Shown: piece by piece, positions 9,486 to 19,525 of the stretch | Position numbering within the stretch: position 1 is the stretch's first letter | Layout of the letters: each line of letters opens with the position of its first letter | Assembly: GCA_024642525.1 (NCBI GenBank) | Contig: JAHEAX010000001.1 | Coordinates: forward strand, 186,001 to 250,000 | Direction of reading: 5' to 3' | Origin: Erythrobacteraceae bacterium | GTDB taxonomy: Bacteria > Pseudomonadota > Alphaproteobacteria > Sphingomonadales > Sphingomonadaceae | DNA: 64,000 bases | Position numbers and translations under genes: made by a program | The notes under the pieces: model-generated | Told to the model about the DNA's origin: nothing | Seen by the model: the letters and a program-made list of their open reading frames with translations, nothing else | Database searches by the model: none

Positions 9486-10679
9486 TTAATCCGTGCTCGC
9501 AGCGGGCAGTGCATATTCATGAATGAAATTCACTACCGTGCGGGCATCGTCTGCAGCCTGGGCAAAGGCTGTCATTGTGCCGCCATCGGAATAATCGACA
9601 CCGCCGAAAATCACGTCGTAGACATTTACGACAGTTGGCACCCAGCTACCGTCGGCCTGCTGGACCAGCACCTCGACAGTGATGTTTTCGTAGGTGTCCG
9701 ATCGGTCATATGTGAAAGTGCTGAAGTCGACGCTTGAATATGAAACGTTTCCGGTTTTCTCGAGGTTGATGTCGAGAAACGCATTGAGATAGGCAACTTC
9801 GTCGACTGAAAATTCGCCGCTCTTGTCCGTCGCCGCAGCGGCAAATGCGGCCGCGAAGATAAGGTCAGCGTTGGTCAGTTCTCCATCGACCAGGTGATCG
9901 AATTCGGTGCCCGGCAGATCATCCACGCCCGGAATGGTGCCGGTCGTCATCAACGCAACATAGATCGCGAGATTTTCCAGTGGGGAATCGATCGTATTCG
10001 CCGTGCCATCCACCGTCAGCACCAATCGGCCCGCTGCATCGAGCGAAATATCCGTGGCTTCATTCAGCAGCGTTATGACTTCTTCAGCCCGACGGTCCAG
10101 AACCTGTGCCGGCGCACGGCCGACGTTCAGCCTGCCCAGTTCAACCTCGATGGCCAATGTGGGGTCAATCGGTGCACCTTCTTCGTCCAGCGGCACAAGA
10201 TTGCCCTCGGCATCAATTGGCTGGACGAAGCCCGCATCGCTGAGGACGGGGATGCCGTTGTCATCCCTCAAAATGACATACATGTCACCAAACAGGTCGC
10301 CCCGGGTGCTGCCGGCGGAAGATGGCTTTTCGCCGCGGTCATTCTTGCCGCCGGAACCACCAGCCCATGCAGGCTTGTCAGAATCCTCGTCGCCTTCATC
10401 AGCGCCGGCCACATCGCGGAAAATGTCTTCGAGGCTATCGTGGCCGCCCTTGCTGCCTTTGCCCTTCTCACCGGGCGCGCCGCCTTTGCCGCCTTGCTGG
10501 CCCTTGCCTTCGTGGTCTGTGTGATCGTCACTCTCGTGGCCGCCACCATGGCTGTCCTGCATTGCTGCATGGGCCGCAAAACCTGTTCCAAGTGGCATTG
10601 CGCCCATTGCCAGAATTGCCGCGATAGCAGCTGTGACAGATGCCCGATTAAGCAGGCCGTTCTTCGTAGATCCCGTCAT
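9486..10679 (-). CDS. Secreted protein with a Gly/Lys/Asp-rich linker, function unknown
   Basis: A 397-residue exported protein that I do not recognise. A signal peptide (about residues 1-38, ending GTGFAAHA) is followed by a His/Gly/Lys-rich low-complexity stretch (DHEGKGQQGGKGGAPGEKGK) and an acidic stretch to about residue 110. A globular part with FGDMYVILRDDNGIPVLSDA and FVQPIDAEGNLVPLDEEG follows. Near the C-terminus are ENLAIYVALMTTG and a repeated Ser/Asp-rich pattern. The start is firm: AGGAGGA lies 6 nt before the ATG. It may form a unit with the large outer-membrane barrel gene upstream on the same strand (96 bp gap). Confidence 0.75.
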   Translation of the reverse strand: MTGSTKNGLLNRASVTAAIAAILAMGAMPLGTGFAAHAAMQDSHGGGHESDDHTDHEGKGQQGGKGGAPGEKGKGSKGGHDSLEDIFRDVAGADEGDEDSDKPAWAGGSGGKNDRGEKPSSAGSTRGDLFGDMYVILRDDNGIPVLSDAGFVQPIDAEGNLVPLDEEGAPIDPTLAIEVELGRLNVGRAPAQVLDRRAEEVITLLNEATDISLDAAGRLVLTVDGTANTIDSPLENLAIYVALMTTGTIPGVDDLPGTEFDHLVDGELTNADLIFAAAFAAAATDKSGEFSVDEVAYLNAFLDINLEKTGNVSYSSVDFSTFTYDRSDTYENITVEVLVQQADGSWVPTVVNVYDVIFGGVDYSDGGTMTAFAQAADDARTVVNFIHEYALPAASTD

Positions 10680-10775
10680 TGAGTCCTCCTGATCAGGGTT
10701 TCGAAGGACAAGGTAGCCAAGGCGTTCCGAGCGTCTTTAAGCATTGTTACTTACACAAGTGTCAGCCAGCGCAGA

Positions 10776-13244
10776 TCACAGTTTGAAAATTACAGCCATG
10801 CGGAAAATATTTTCCGTGCTGTCAAATGTGTCAACTGCATCACCGGGCGCAATATCGAACCGGCCATAGTTGCTGTGGTCATATTCCAGACGCACTCGTG
10901 TTGACGAATCCAGCCCAAGTTCCAGCCCGCCGCCGTATCGCGTTCCGGTCTTCCAATTACGTTCCCTCACGCTGTTCTTCGTCGTTGCGTATTTTGTATC
11001 AAATTTAGTCCGGTCGAGGCCAAACCGGCCGAAAAGCAGCGCCGATTTGCTAATCTGGTACCCCAATCGTGCCGAGGCACCGAAGGACACTTCATGTTCC
11101 GTGGAATATATCCGTCCGTTGGGATCGCGTTCGATATTCCAGTCGATATTGGAAATATCCACGCCCAGTTCCGCGCCAAAGTAGAAGTCTTTCCAAGTGA
11201 TTCCGGCACCTGCGATCAGCCCTAGAACCGGGCCAGAACTGCTGCGTGAAATATCGACGGGCGTTCCGCCTGACCTCGTGCCAAGGTTACCACTGATGAG
11301 CGCGCCGTGGCCAAACTGCGCACCTATATAAATGCCCGAAAAATCGTGGGCCGACGCATCATCTTCGGTGCCTTTTGCGATGGGCGATAACCGAAAGCCG
11401 ATGCCTATGCGGAACTGGTTTTCCGTATTGGAAAAATTGTCGCTCTCTGCTTCCCCTGTGGACACGTCGTAGTCTCCATAAGACGAAAGCGAATACTCGG
11501 CCCGCACGAAACCGCGCCGTCCGAAACCTGCATCTGCGCCAAGGCCCATCGCATAGCCGGTTTCTTTCCTGCTGATATCTTCAGAGCCTGCGGGGTGGTC
11601 ATACAAGGTGCGCATATGGCTGGAGACGATGCCGAACCGCCCATAGAGTATGTCAGAACCGGCATTCACATATCCAATGCGGAGACTTGCGCCCAGTCCG
11701 TCCTTTTTCTGGACCGAAAACACCCGGTTGGCATCATGGCTCCACTCTGGCCCCGCCAATTGGCCCTCTGCCTCCACCCCCAGGTAAACCGGGCCTGTGA
11801 CAAAACCGAATCCTGCGGCACCGATGACCGCCGGGCCGTCATCCCCAAAGTCCGCCGTATTGCTGCCATCACTGCCGCGCGGACCATCCAGCCCTGTCAC
11901 CAGCGTTCCGTGACCAAACATCACTGCGCCATAAAGCCCTGCCGGGCCCTGGCCTGTCGCGAAGGAAAACCGGCTTGCCGTGTCCCAATTGCTGCGCGGC
12001 TTTATCTGCGCACCGATGCGAAGGAAAAACCGGTTCTCGTCAAAATCGAAGCCTGCCCTGTTCGACGTGCGTTGGGCAAAGTCATAATCAGCCCCGAGGT
12101 AAATCCGCTTGTGCAGCCAATAGCGACCCCAGATTCCGGCGGAGGTAACAAATTCGGAGCGATCCACGCCAACATAATCATAATGCGATCCGCCTATGTT
12201 GAGGCCAGCATTGAAGCGCGCCGTGTTGAACGCCTGCAGCGATAATTGTCCGCTGGTGAGAATGTATGCGGAGGCGGCGGGCAGGGTGGTTTCTTCGACT
12301 GACCTGTCGATTTTCACTGCAGCAGAAATTCCCTCGGGGTCGGTCCAGTCAAGAACTGCTCCGAAGTCCATCGCTCTGACGTTTTTCAGGCGGGGGTCCG
12401 CATAATCCTGCGCCATGTAACCGGCAAAAATCTCGCCGCTGAGACGCGGTGAAAAGCGATGCCTGATGCCCAGTGCAGCCGCGTAGCCGTCCGAATTCCG
12501 ATCAAGCCCGAAATCGTCGAAAACAGCGTCATAGTTTCGCTTGTCATAGGCGCCTTGCACGAACAGTTCCGTATCTGCCGACAGCTTGCGCCCGATACGT
12601 CCGCCCAGTTCATATTGAACGCGGTCGCGGTCGTCATTGTTGATCGTGCCAAGCGCGCCTTCCACGTCTGAAAAATCGAGGTCGGTGACGGTGCCTGCAA
12701 GACGTAACGCATAGTCGCCCTTGTCCCACAGAAGCCCGGCAAAGCCGTAACCTCTCCGGAATTCCGTAGGCTCCAGCCCGTTAACATCATCAGGTGAGGC
12801 ACGATTTTCATGATCCCAGCGATATTCGCCGCCGCCAACAAATGTGAGGGCAGGGGAAAGCTTTGCGCGGCTGTTCAGGCCTAGCTGCCAGTCGCTGTAA
12901 TCTTCAGAAGCATTGCTGTCATAACGGCCAATCTCGCCGCGGCCAGTAATGGCGATCCGGTAGTCCTTGCCATTGGCAACCAGCTCCAGCCTGGGCGCGA
13001 TGATGCCGATAAAGTCATCGACTTCATAATTCCGGGTGGCAAAGATGTTGTCGACGTAGCCGCCGGAAATATCGATGCCCGCATCGACTATAATACTATC
13101 TCTGCTGGCTGATTCTGAAACCTGCTGCTCAACCGGCGGGGGTGTTTTGTCCGACGTACCTTGAGCATGCGCGGGGCTACCCGTCACCCCAATCAGGGCC
13201 AGCAGGGTGGCACAGGCACCATAAGAATACCGCGATGATTGCAT
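10776..13244 (-). CDS. Large outer-membrane beta-barrel protein (BBP2-like barrel plus two opacity-type barrel repeats)
   Basis: An 822-residue exported protein. The signal peptide (residues 1-28, ending GSPAHAQG) is followed by a long region of alternating strands from about residue 45 to 425, opening with GGYVDNIFATRN. This resembles the beta-barrel porin 2 family found with exopolysaccharide systems. Two further units of about 180 residues follow, each with an FGHGxLxxG start and each closing with a FRIGIGFRL- or FRMAVIFKL-type terminal strand as in OmpA-like eight-stranded barrels. The final Leu is compatible with BAM recognition. The ATG at 13244 is chosen because it gives a standard signal peptide; a start at 13298 would add 18 residues. 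Role unknown. Confidence 0.8.
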   Translation of the reverse strand: MQSSRYSYGACATLLALIGVTGSPAHAQGTSDKTPPPVEQQVSESASRDSIIVDAGIDISGGYVDNIFATRNYEVDDFIGIIAPRLELVANGKDYRIAITGRGEIGRYDSNASEDYSDWQLGLNSRAKLSPALTFVGGGEYRWDHENRASPDDVNGLEPTEFRRGYGFAGLLWDKGDYALRLAGTVTDLDFSDVEGALGTINNDDRDRVQYELGGRIGRKLSADTELFVQGAYDKRNYDAVFDDFGLDRNSDGYAAALGIRHRFSPRLSGEIFAGYMAQDYADPRLKNVRAMDFGAVLDWTDPEGISAAVKIDRSVEETTLPAASAYILTSGQLSLQAFNTARFNAGLNIGGSHYDYVGVDRSEFVTSAGIWGRYWLHKRIYLGADYDFAQRTSNRAGFDFDENRFFLRIGAQIKPRSNWDTASRFSFATGQGPAGLYGAVMFGHGTLVTGLDGPRGSDGSNTADFGDDGPAVIGAAGFGFVTGPVYLGVEAEGQLAGPEWSHDANRVFSVQKKDGLGASLRIGYVNAGSDILYGRFGIVSSHMRTLYDHPAGSEDISRKETGYAMGLGADAGFGRRGFVRAEYSLSSYGDYDVSTGEAESDNFSNTENQFRIGIGFRLSPIAKGTEDDASAHDFSGIYIGAQFGHGALISGNLGTRSGGTPVDISRSSSGPVLGLIAGAGITWKDFYFGAELGVDISNIDWNIERDPNGRIYSTEHEVSFGASARLGYQISKSALLFGRFGLDRTKFDTKYATTKNSVRERNWKTGTRYGGGLELGLDSSTRVRLEYDHSNYGRFDIAPGDAVDTFDSTENIFRMAVIFKL

Positions 13245-13413
13245 GAAGTTCTGCGCCCCCTTTCCCGAGGGTGCAAGATTGTTAGCAGGCGCAAGCAATT
13301 CCCATACGTATCTATCCTGAACGCACCTGCGTTCGCGCGCCGAAAAGCAGGAAACGCGCGTCGCATATTTGACGCTTTCTGCGCCGAACCGATGATTTCC
13401 GAGTCTGGGAAAA

Positions 13414-13489
<76 letters not shown>

Positions 13490-13604
13490 ACTTGCCGGAT
13501 TGCGGCGGCTTCGAATCGTCAACCGATACCGAAGAGGCGCTGCATATAGCGCGTGTTCCCGGCATTGGAAGGGGAAATGCCATCCTTATGCTTGGAAAGA
13601 GCAT

Positions 13605-14723
13605 TTATCCTGAAAGACCGTATCTCGGGCTTTCGCGATTCCACCTGTTCACCATCATCAAAGTGCCGATGCAGATCATGTTTGTCATCATGGATGATCC
13701 GCCGTGGCTCATGAAGGGAAGGGGAATACCTACCACGGGCGCAAGGCCCATAACCATCATCAGATTGATGGCAACGTAGAAGAAGATGGTCGCCACCATG
13801 CCTGATGCAAGAAGCTTGGAAAACCGGTCGTTTGAACGCTTTGCCACCAGCATTCCCCAGCGCAGAATTATTCCGAAAATCACGATTACAAGCAATCCGC
13901 CCAGCAGGCCCCATTCTTCGGCCATGGTCGCGAAGACAAAGTCTGTATGCGGTTCAGGCAGGTAGTTGAGGTGGCTTTGCGAACCTTCATTGAAGCCCTT
14001 GCCGGAAAATCCGCCAGAACCGATGGCGATCTTTGATTGCAGGATATGATAGCCGGCACCCAGAGGATCATTTTCAGGATCAAGGAATGTCGTGACCCGG
14101 CGCTGCTGATATTCCTTCAGGCCGAAGAAAAAGGCAATCGGGGCGAGCACTGCGCCAGCGACGCCCGCGCCCACAAACCAACGCATCGGCAGACCGGCAA
14201 GGAACATGACCACTGCGCCGCCAAACGCAATTGCCAGAGCCGTGCCTAGATCAGGTTGCATCAACACCAGCGCCATCGGCACACCGATCAATGCGCCTGC
14301 CGGAACAAGTGCCCGCCAGGTCGGGATCATGCCGGAGGGCAGCGTTGCATAGAATTTTGCCATCACCAGAACAATGACCGGCTTCATCAGTTCGGACGGC
14401 TGGATCACGATTGGCCCGAGGCTTAGCCAGCGCTGGCTGCCGCCGCCCATCGCACCGATTGCCTCCACCGCCACAAGCAAAAGTAAAACACCAGCATAGG
14501 CCGGAAATGCTGCAAAGCGGACGATGTCGCGATTGAACAGCACCATTATCGACGCCATCACGAGGAACACGGCAAAGCGGATAATATGCGACGCAGCAAA
14601 TGGCTGCATATGGCCGCCAGCAGCGGAATACAGCACGGCTGCACCGAACCCGACCAGCACGAACAGCGGGATCAGCATTTGCCAAGGCTGCCGTGCGACT
14701 GCGGCAGGTACGATCGAGTTCAT
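13605..14723 (-). CDS. rodA: Rod-shape-determining peptidoglycan glycosyltransferase RodA
   Basis: RodA is the SEDS-family polymerase that extends glycan strands in the elongasome, acting in the inner membrane with PBP2. The 372-residue protein has about ten membrane helices. SEDS landmarks are present: GSQRWLSLGPIVIQPSELMKP, MQPDLGTAL, the periplasmic-loop segment EPHTDFVFATMAEEWG (with the conserved Asp), and PFMSHGGSSMM near the end. Its ATG overlaps the stop of mrdA by 4 bp, which fits stoichiometric coupling with its transpeptidase partner. It is the last gene of the mre operon. Confidence 0.97.
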   Translation of the reverse strand: MNSIVPAAVARQPWQMLIPLFVLVGFGAAVLYSAAGGHMQPFAASHIIRFAVFLVMASIMVLFNRDIVRFAAFPAYAGVLLLLVAVEAIGAMGGGSQRWLSLGPIVIQPSELMKPVIVLVMAKFYATLPSGMIPTWRALVPAGALIGVPMALVLMQPDLGTALAIAFGGAVVMFLAGLPMRWFVGAGVAGAVLAPIAFFFGLKEYQQRRVTTFLDPENDPLGAGYHILQSKIAIGSGGFSGKGFNEGSQSHLNYLPEPHTDFVFATMAEEWGLLGGLLVIVIFGIILRWGMLVAKRSNDRFSKLLASGMVATIFFYVAINLMMVMGLAPVVGIPLPFMSHGGSSMMTNMICIGTLMMVNRWNRESPRYGLSG

Positions 14724-16837
14724 TCCTCGTCTCCTGGCGCGGCAACGGTTGCGGCAGGCGCAGGGGAGGGCGATGATACAGGCGTTGATGTAGGCGGCGG
14801 AATGACACTGTCGCTGATATCGGACCGGTTTTCAGCCGCATCGGTTGCCTGCGTCACAGGCTGCTGCGCGGCGGCTCTTGCTTCTGCATCAACGCGGTCG
14901 AAAATGTCTTCGTCCCTGCGGGGCGCCGGGGGCACAGCTTCGCCCGATTGCGCTGCAAACGCGGCATATTTGCGCGCCAGTCTTTCCTGCGCAGTGCCGC
15001 CCCACTGTTTTTCGAGCGAGTAGAGCTGTTCCAGCCCCTTTTTCGCATCGAACATGAAGGTCATGACATCACGCGCGATCGGGTAGGCAGCGCCGGAACC
15101 GCCGCCATGTTCAATGACAACAGCGCCAGCATAACGCGGATTATCAAACGGCGCGAAAAAGATGAACAGGCCGTGGTCGCGATATTTCCAGGGCCCTGAT
15201 TTACCGTCGGACTTGGCCAGCGAAACGACCTGCGCCGTGCCGGTTTTGCCCGCAATCTTGATATCGTCAAACGGCAAGCGGGCACGTCCGGCGGTGCCGG
15301 GGCCGTTGACCACATCGCTCATGGCATTTCGAATGAGCATTTCATGCTCGTCGCTGATGCCCATATCCCTGAATTGCGGTGTTTTGGAATCGAGAACGAG
15401 ACGGGGCATCACTTGCTTGGCCGTTGCAAGGCGCGTGGCCATGACAGCGAGCTGCAGCGGATTGGCGAGCATATAGCCTTGACCGATGGTGGCGTTGACA
15501 GTGTCGAACGCAGCCCATGGCCGTCCGTATTTTTCCATCTTCCACTTGGGGTCTGGAACGGTTCCGTAAAACTGGCTGGTCACGGGCAGGGGAAATTCCT
15601 GCCCCATGCCATATCGGCGCGCCATTTCCGAGATGGGGTCCATGCCGATGCGCTGCGCGAAGTGGTAGAAGTAGACGTCGCAGCTCTGGTAGATTCCCTT
15701 GGCCATATTGACCTGGCCGTGTCCGCCGCGCTTCCAGCAGCGGAAGACGCGGTTTCCCACGCGCAGGCCGCCTCCACAAAAGACGGATTCTTCTGGGTCA
15801 AGCCCGGCCTTGAGGAAGGCTGTGCTCACCATCGGTTTCACGGTCGAACCGGGTGGGTAAAGGCCCTTCAGGACCTTGTTACGCAGCGGCACGCGTTCGT
15901 CCTGGCTCAACATATTGTATTCGACCCGGCCGATGCCGTCTGAAAAGCTGTTCGGATCGAAACTGGGCATGGAGGCCATGCACAGAAGGTCGCCCGTCTT
16001 GCAGTCCATGACAACGACAGAGCCGGATTCAAGACCAAGCCTTCGCGCGGCATAATCTTGCAGCGGGCCATCAATCGTCAGCTTGATGGGGTTGCCCTGA
16101 ATATCTTCGCGCGTATCCAGATCGCGCACGATCCGGCCCGAAGCAGTGACTTCCACGCGGCGTGCACCGGGGACACCCCGTAATTTCTGTTCGAACTGCT
16201 TTTCCAGCCCGTCCTTTCCGATCTTGTATCCCGGCGTAATCAGCAGCGGGTTTCGATCAAGCTCGTATTCCTCTGCCGAAGCAGGGCCAACATAGCCGAC
16301 CAGATGTCCGACAGCGGGGCCAGTGGGGTAGAACCGCGAAAAGCCGCGCTGGGGCACCACGCCGGGCATCTCAGGCAAGCGGACGCTGACAGCGGCGAAC
16401 TGTGAGAAATCGAGCCCGCTGCCGACTTCCACCGGCTGGAAACCGCGGGCGTCACCCACCTTGTCCTTAAGGTCCTGCACGGCTGTATTATCCAGCCCGA
16501 GCAAGCCGCCGAGGATATCGATTGTCTTTTCCGGATTGTTCAGCCGGTCAGGAATCAGGTCGACACGGAAATCCGCGCGGTTCGAAGCCAGCGGCGCGCC
16601 ATTACGGTCCAGCAGCCAGCCTCTGCGCGGGGGGATGAGCGACAGATTGACGCGGTTGCTTTCTGCTTCTGTTTCGTATTTCTCGTTTTCGGCAATGGCG
16701 ATGTAGCCCATGCGCACTGCCAGCAGCATACCCACGCCTGCGCCAACGCTGCCGATGACGAAGCTGCGGCGATCATAGGCATTTCTGAGGGTGGCTGTGC
16801 TGACGACGGGCCGGTTCTTCTTGCCGAACACCATCAC
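14720..16837 (-). CDS. mrdA: Penicillin-binding protein 2 (elongasome transpeptidase)
   Basis: PBP2 crosslinks peptidoglycan during side-wall elongation. The 705-residue protein has a cytoplasmic tail, one membrane helix (about residues 26-46), a pedestal domain, and a C-terminal transpeptidase. The catalytic motifs are all visible: the serine-lysine motif STVK at about 331-334, SCD at about 385-387 in the SxN/D position, and KTGT at about 531-534. The last 90 residues are a Pro/Ala/Asp-rich tail, longer than in E. coli. The gene overlaps mreD upstream and rodA downstream by 4 bp each. Confidence 0.97.
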   Translation of the reverse strand: MMVFGKKNRPVVSTATLRNAYDRRSFVIGSVGAGVGMLLAVRMGYIAIAENEKYETEAESNRVNLSLIPPRRGWLLDRNGAPLASNRADFRVDLIPDRLNNPEKTIDILGGLLGLDNTAVQDLKDKVGDARGFQPVEVGSGLDFSQFAAVSVRLPEMPGVVPQRGFSRFYPTGPAVGHLVGYVGPASAEEYELDRNPLLITPGYKIGKDGLEKQFEQKLRGVPGARRVEVTASGRIVRDLDTREDIQGNPIKLTIDGPLQDYAARRLGLESGSVVVMDCKTGDLLCMASMPSFDPNSFSDGIGRVEYNMLSQDERVPLRNKVLKGLYPPGSTVKPMVSTAFLKAGLDPEESVFCGGGLRVGNRVFRCWKRGGHGQVNMAKGIYQSCDVYFYHFAQRIGMDPISEMARRYGMGQEFPLPVTSQFYGTVPDPKWKMEKYGRPWAAFDTVNATIGQGYMLANPLQLAVMATRLATAKQVMPRLVLDSKTPQFRDMGISDEHEMLIRNAMSDVVNGPGTAGRARLPFDDIKIAGKTGTAQVVSLAKSDGKSGPWKYRDHGLFIFFAPFDNPRYAGAVVIEHGGGSGAAYPIARDVMTFMFDAKKGLEQLYSLEKQWGGTAQERLARKYAAFAAQSGEAVPPAPRRDEDIFDRVDAEARAAAQQPVTQATDAAENRSDISDSVIPPPTSTPVSSPSPAPAATVAAPGDEE

Positions 16838-17388
16838 GAAGCTCGCAACCGGGTGAGGCGCAACCTGTCAAGCCGGGCGACCAGACGCGAAACAATTGGC
16901 AACATCAACAATGTCAGCAGAATTTGCGGGACAATTGCCTTGAACATGGGGCCGCCCATATTCCCGCCCGAAAGAAACGCTGCAAAGACAAGAAAGACCA
17001 CCATGACGAAACCGCCTGTCAGCCAGTCCTGCAAGAAGCCGCGCCAGGGAAAACGCGCTTCGATGAGTTCAATCGCAATCATCGCCAGCGACCATAGCAG
17101 GATGGCACTGCCAAAAGGATGACCGCTGAAAAGATCATCAAACAGGCCAAGGGGGAAGCCTGCCCAGATCGGCAGGATACCGGGACGTACAAGCCGCCAC
17201 GACACCAGCATCATGAAGCCGAGAGGCGGGACAAGGGGAACGGCCGTGGCAACGAAGAAAATGGGAAATAGCGAGCCAAGCAGAATGCTGAATGAGGGTA
17301 TGCCGTAGGCAAGCACCTTCGAATGTTCTCGATTGATCCGGCTGCCATATTCGTCGCGCCGGGCAGGGCCCCTGGTCCGGATGTTCAT
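16834..17388 (-). CDS. mreD: Rod shape-determining protein MreD
   Basis: A 184-residue inner-membrane protein with about five hydrophobic helices. It carries the family segment GFPLGLFDDLFSGHPFGSAILLWSL, where the LxDL and HPxG residues are typical of MreD. MreD bridges MreC and the RodA-PBP2 pair in the elongasome. It starts within the last bases of mreC and ends within the start of mrdA, so translation of the block is coupled. The basic N-terminal tail (RGPARRDEYGSRINREHSK) is cytoplasmic. Confidence 0.93.
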   Translation of the reverse strand: MNIRTRGPARRDEYGSRINREHSKVLAYGIPSFSILLGSLFPIFFVATAVPLVPPLGFMMLVSWRLVRPGILPIWAGFPLGLFDDLFSGHPFGSAILLWSLAMIAIELIEARFPWRGFLQDWLTGGFVMVVFLVFAAFLSGGNMGGPMFKAIVPQILLTLLMLPIVSRLVARLDRLRLTRLRAS

Positions 17389-18275
17389 TGTTCGGGCGGG
17401 CTTTCCGCAGGCGCACTTCGGCTGCGTATGGCTTCAGGTTGCCAGATTGGCTCCACCGATACGAAATCGGTCGCTGCAGGGTCGCTGATGATCCGGGCAA
17501 GCCCGCCATCATCGGTAATTTTGCTGACGATGGCGACAGCAATGCCGGGCCTGTAATAGCCGCCCGCACCACTGGTGACGAAGACATCACCGACTTTCAA
17601 CGGATTGATACCGAGGTTGATCAGCCTGATGCGCAGCAAACCATCGCCCCGCCCTTCTGCAAAGGCAACGACTTCGTCCTGCGCGCGGCGGACTGGCAGC
17701 ACGCTTTGGCTATCGGTCAGCAGCAATACGCGCGAACTGTCGCGACCCACTTCGAGCACACGCCCGACGACCCCGCGTGGGCTGCGCACAGCCATTCCCG
17801 GTCCAACACCATCAGCCTTGCCCGCCCCAAGATAGGCGAAACGGCGGGCGCTGGAAGCGGTGGAGCCGACGATGCGCGAAACCACGACAGGCTTCACATC
17901 GGTTTCCTTGAGGCCAAGCAGAGCCTTCAGGCGGCGGTTTTCGGTCTTGACCGCCTTGGCTTCTGCCAGCCTGATCCGCGCAAGTTCCATTTCCCGCTTC
18001 AAGGCAGCATTCTGCCGCCCTGCGCGATAATAGCCTGCAATACTGTCGATCAGCCCCAGGCCATCGGAACGCGCAACCGCGGTCAGTTCACCCGCCGGCG
18101 CGACGGTATCATGCGCAGCTGCGCGCGGGCCATTGAAACTGGCCGGACGCCACAGCGACAAGGCCAGCAGGATTGCACCAACCAGCGCGCCGATACCGGC
18201 AACCACGTAGCCGGTGAAAATTCCGAATTGCGCCCTGCGCGAAAAGCCGGGACGCCGTTTGGAAGGCGGCGCCAT
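17385..18275 (-). CDS. mreC: Rod shape-determining protein MreC
   Basis: MreC is the periplasmic scaffold that activates PBP2-RodA. The 296-residue protein has a cytoplasmic basic head, one membrane helix (about residues 18-40), a coiled coil (NAALKREMELARIRLAEAKAV, about 95-125), then a beta-rich domain with VGPGMAVRSPRGVVGRVLEVG and LLTDSQSVLPVR and SGAGGYYRPGIAVAIV. It follows mreB after 13 bp and overlaps mreD by 4 bp. Confidence 0.95.
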   Translation of the reverse strand: MAPPSKRRPGFSRRAQFGIFTGYVVAGIGALVGAILLALSLWRPASFNGPRAAAHDTVAPAGELTAVARSDGLGLIDSIAGYYRAGRQNAALKREMELARIRLAEAKAVKTENRRLKALLGLKETDVKPVVVSRIVGSTASSARRFAYLGAGKADGVGPGMAVRSPRGVVGRVLEVGRDSSRVLLLTDSQSVLPVRRAQDEVVAFAEGRGDGLLRIRLINLGINPLKVGDVFVTSGAGGYYRPGIAVAIVSKITDDGGLARIISDPAATDFVSVEPIWQPEAIRSRSAPAESPPEQ

Positions 18276-18288
18276 TACAATCCTTCCC

Positions 18289-19509
<1,221 letters not shown>

Positions 19510-19525
19510 CTAAGCCGGTTTGTCG

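Noticed and set aside
9894-10682. Long plus-strand frame opposite the secreted-protein gene
   Set aside because: Antisense; the minus-strand gene has an ideal ribosome site and a signal peptide, while this frame has neither.
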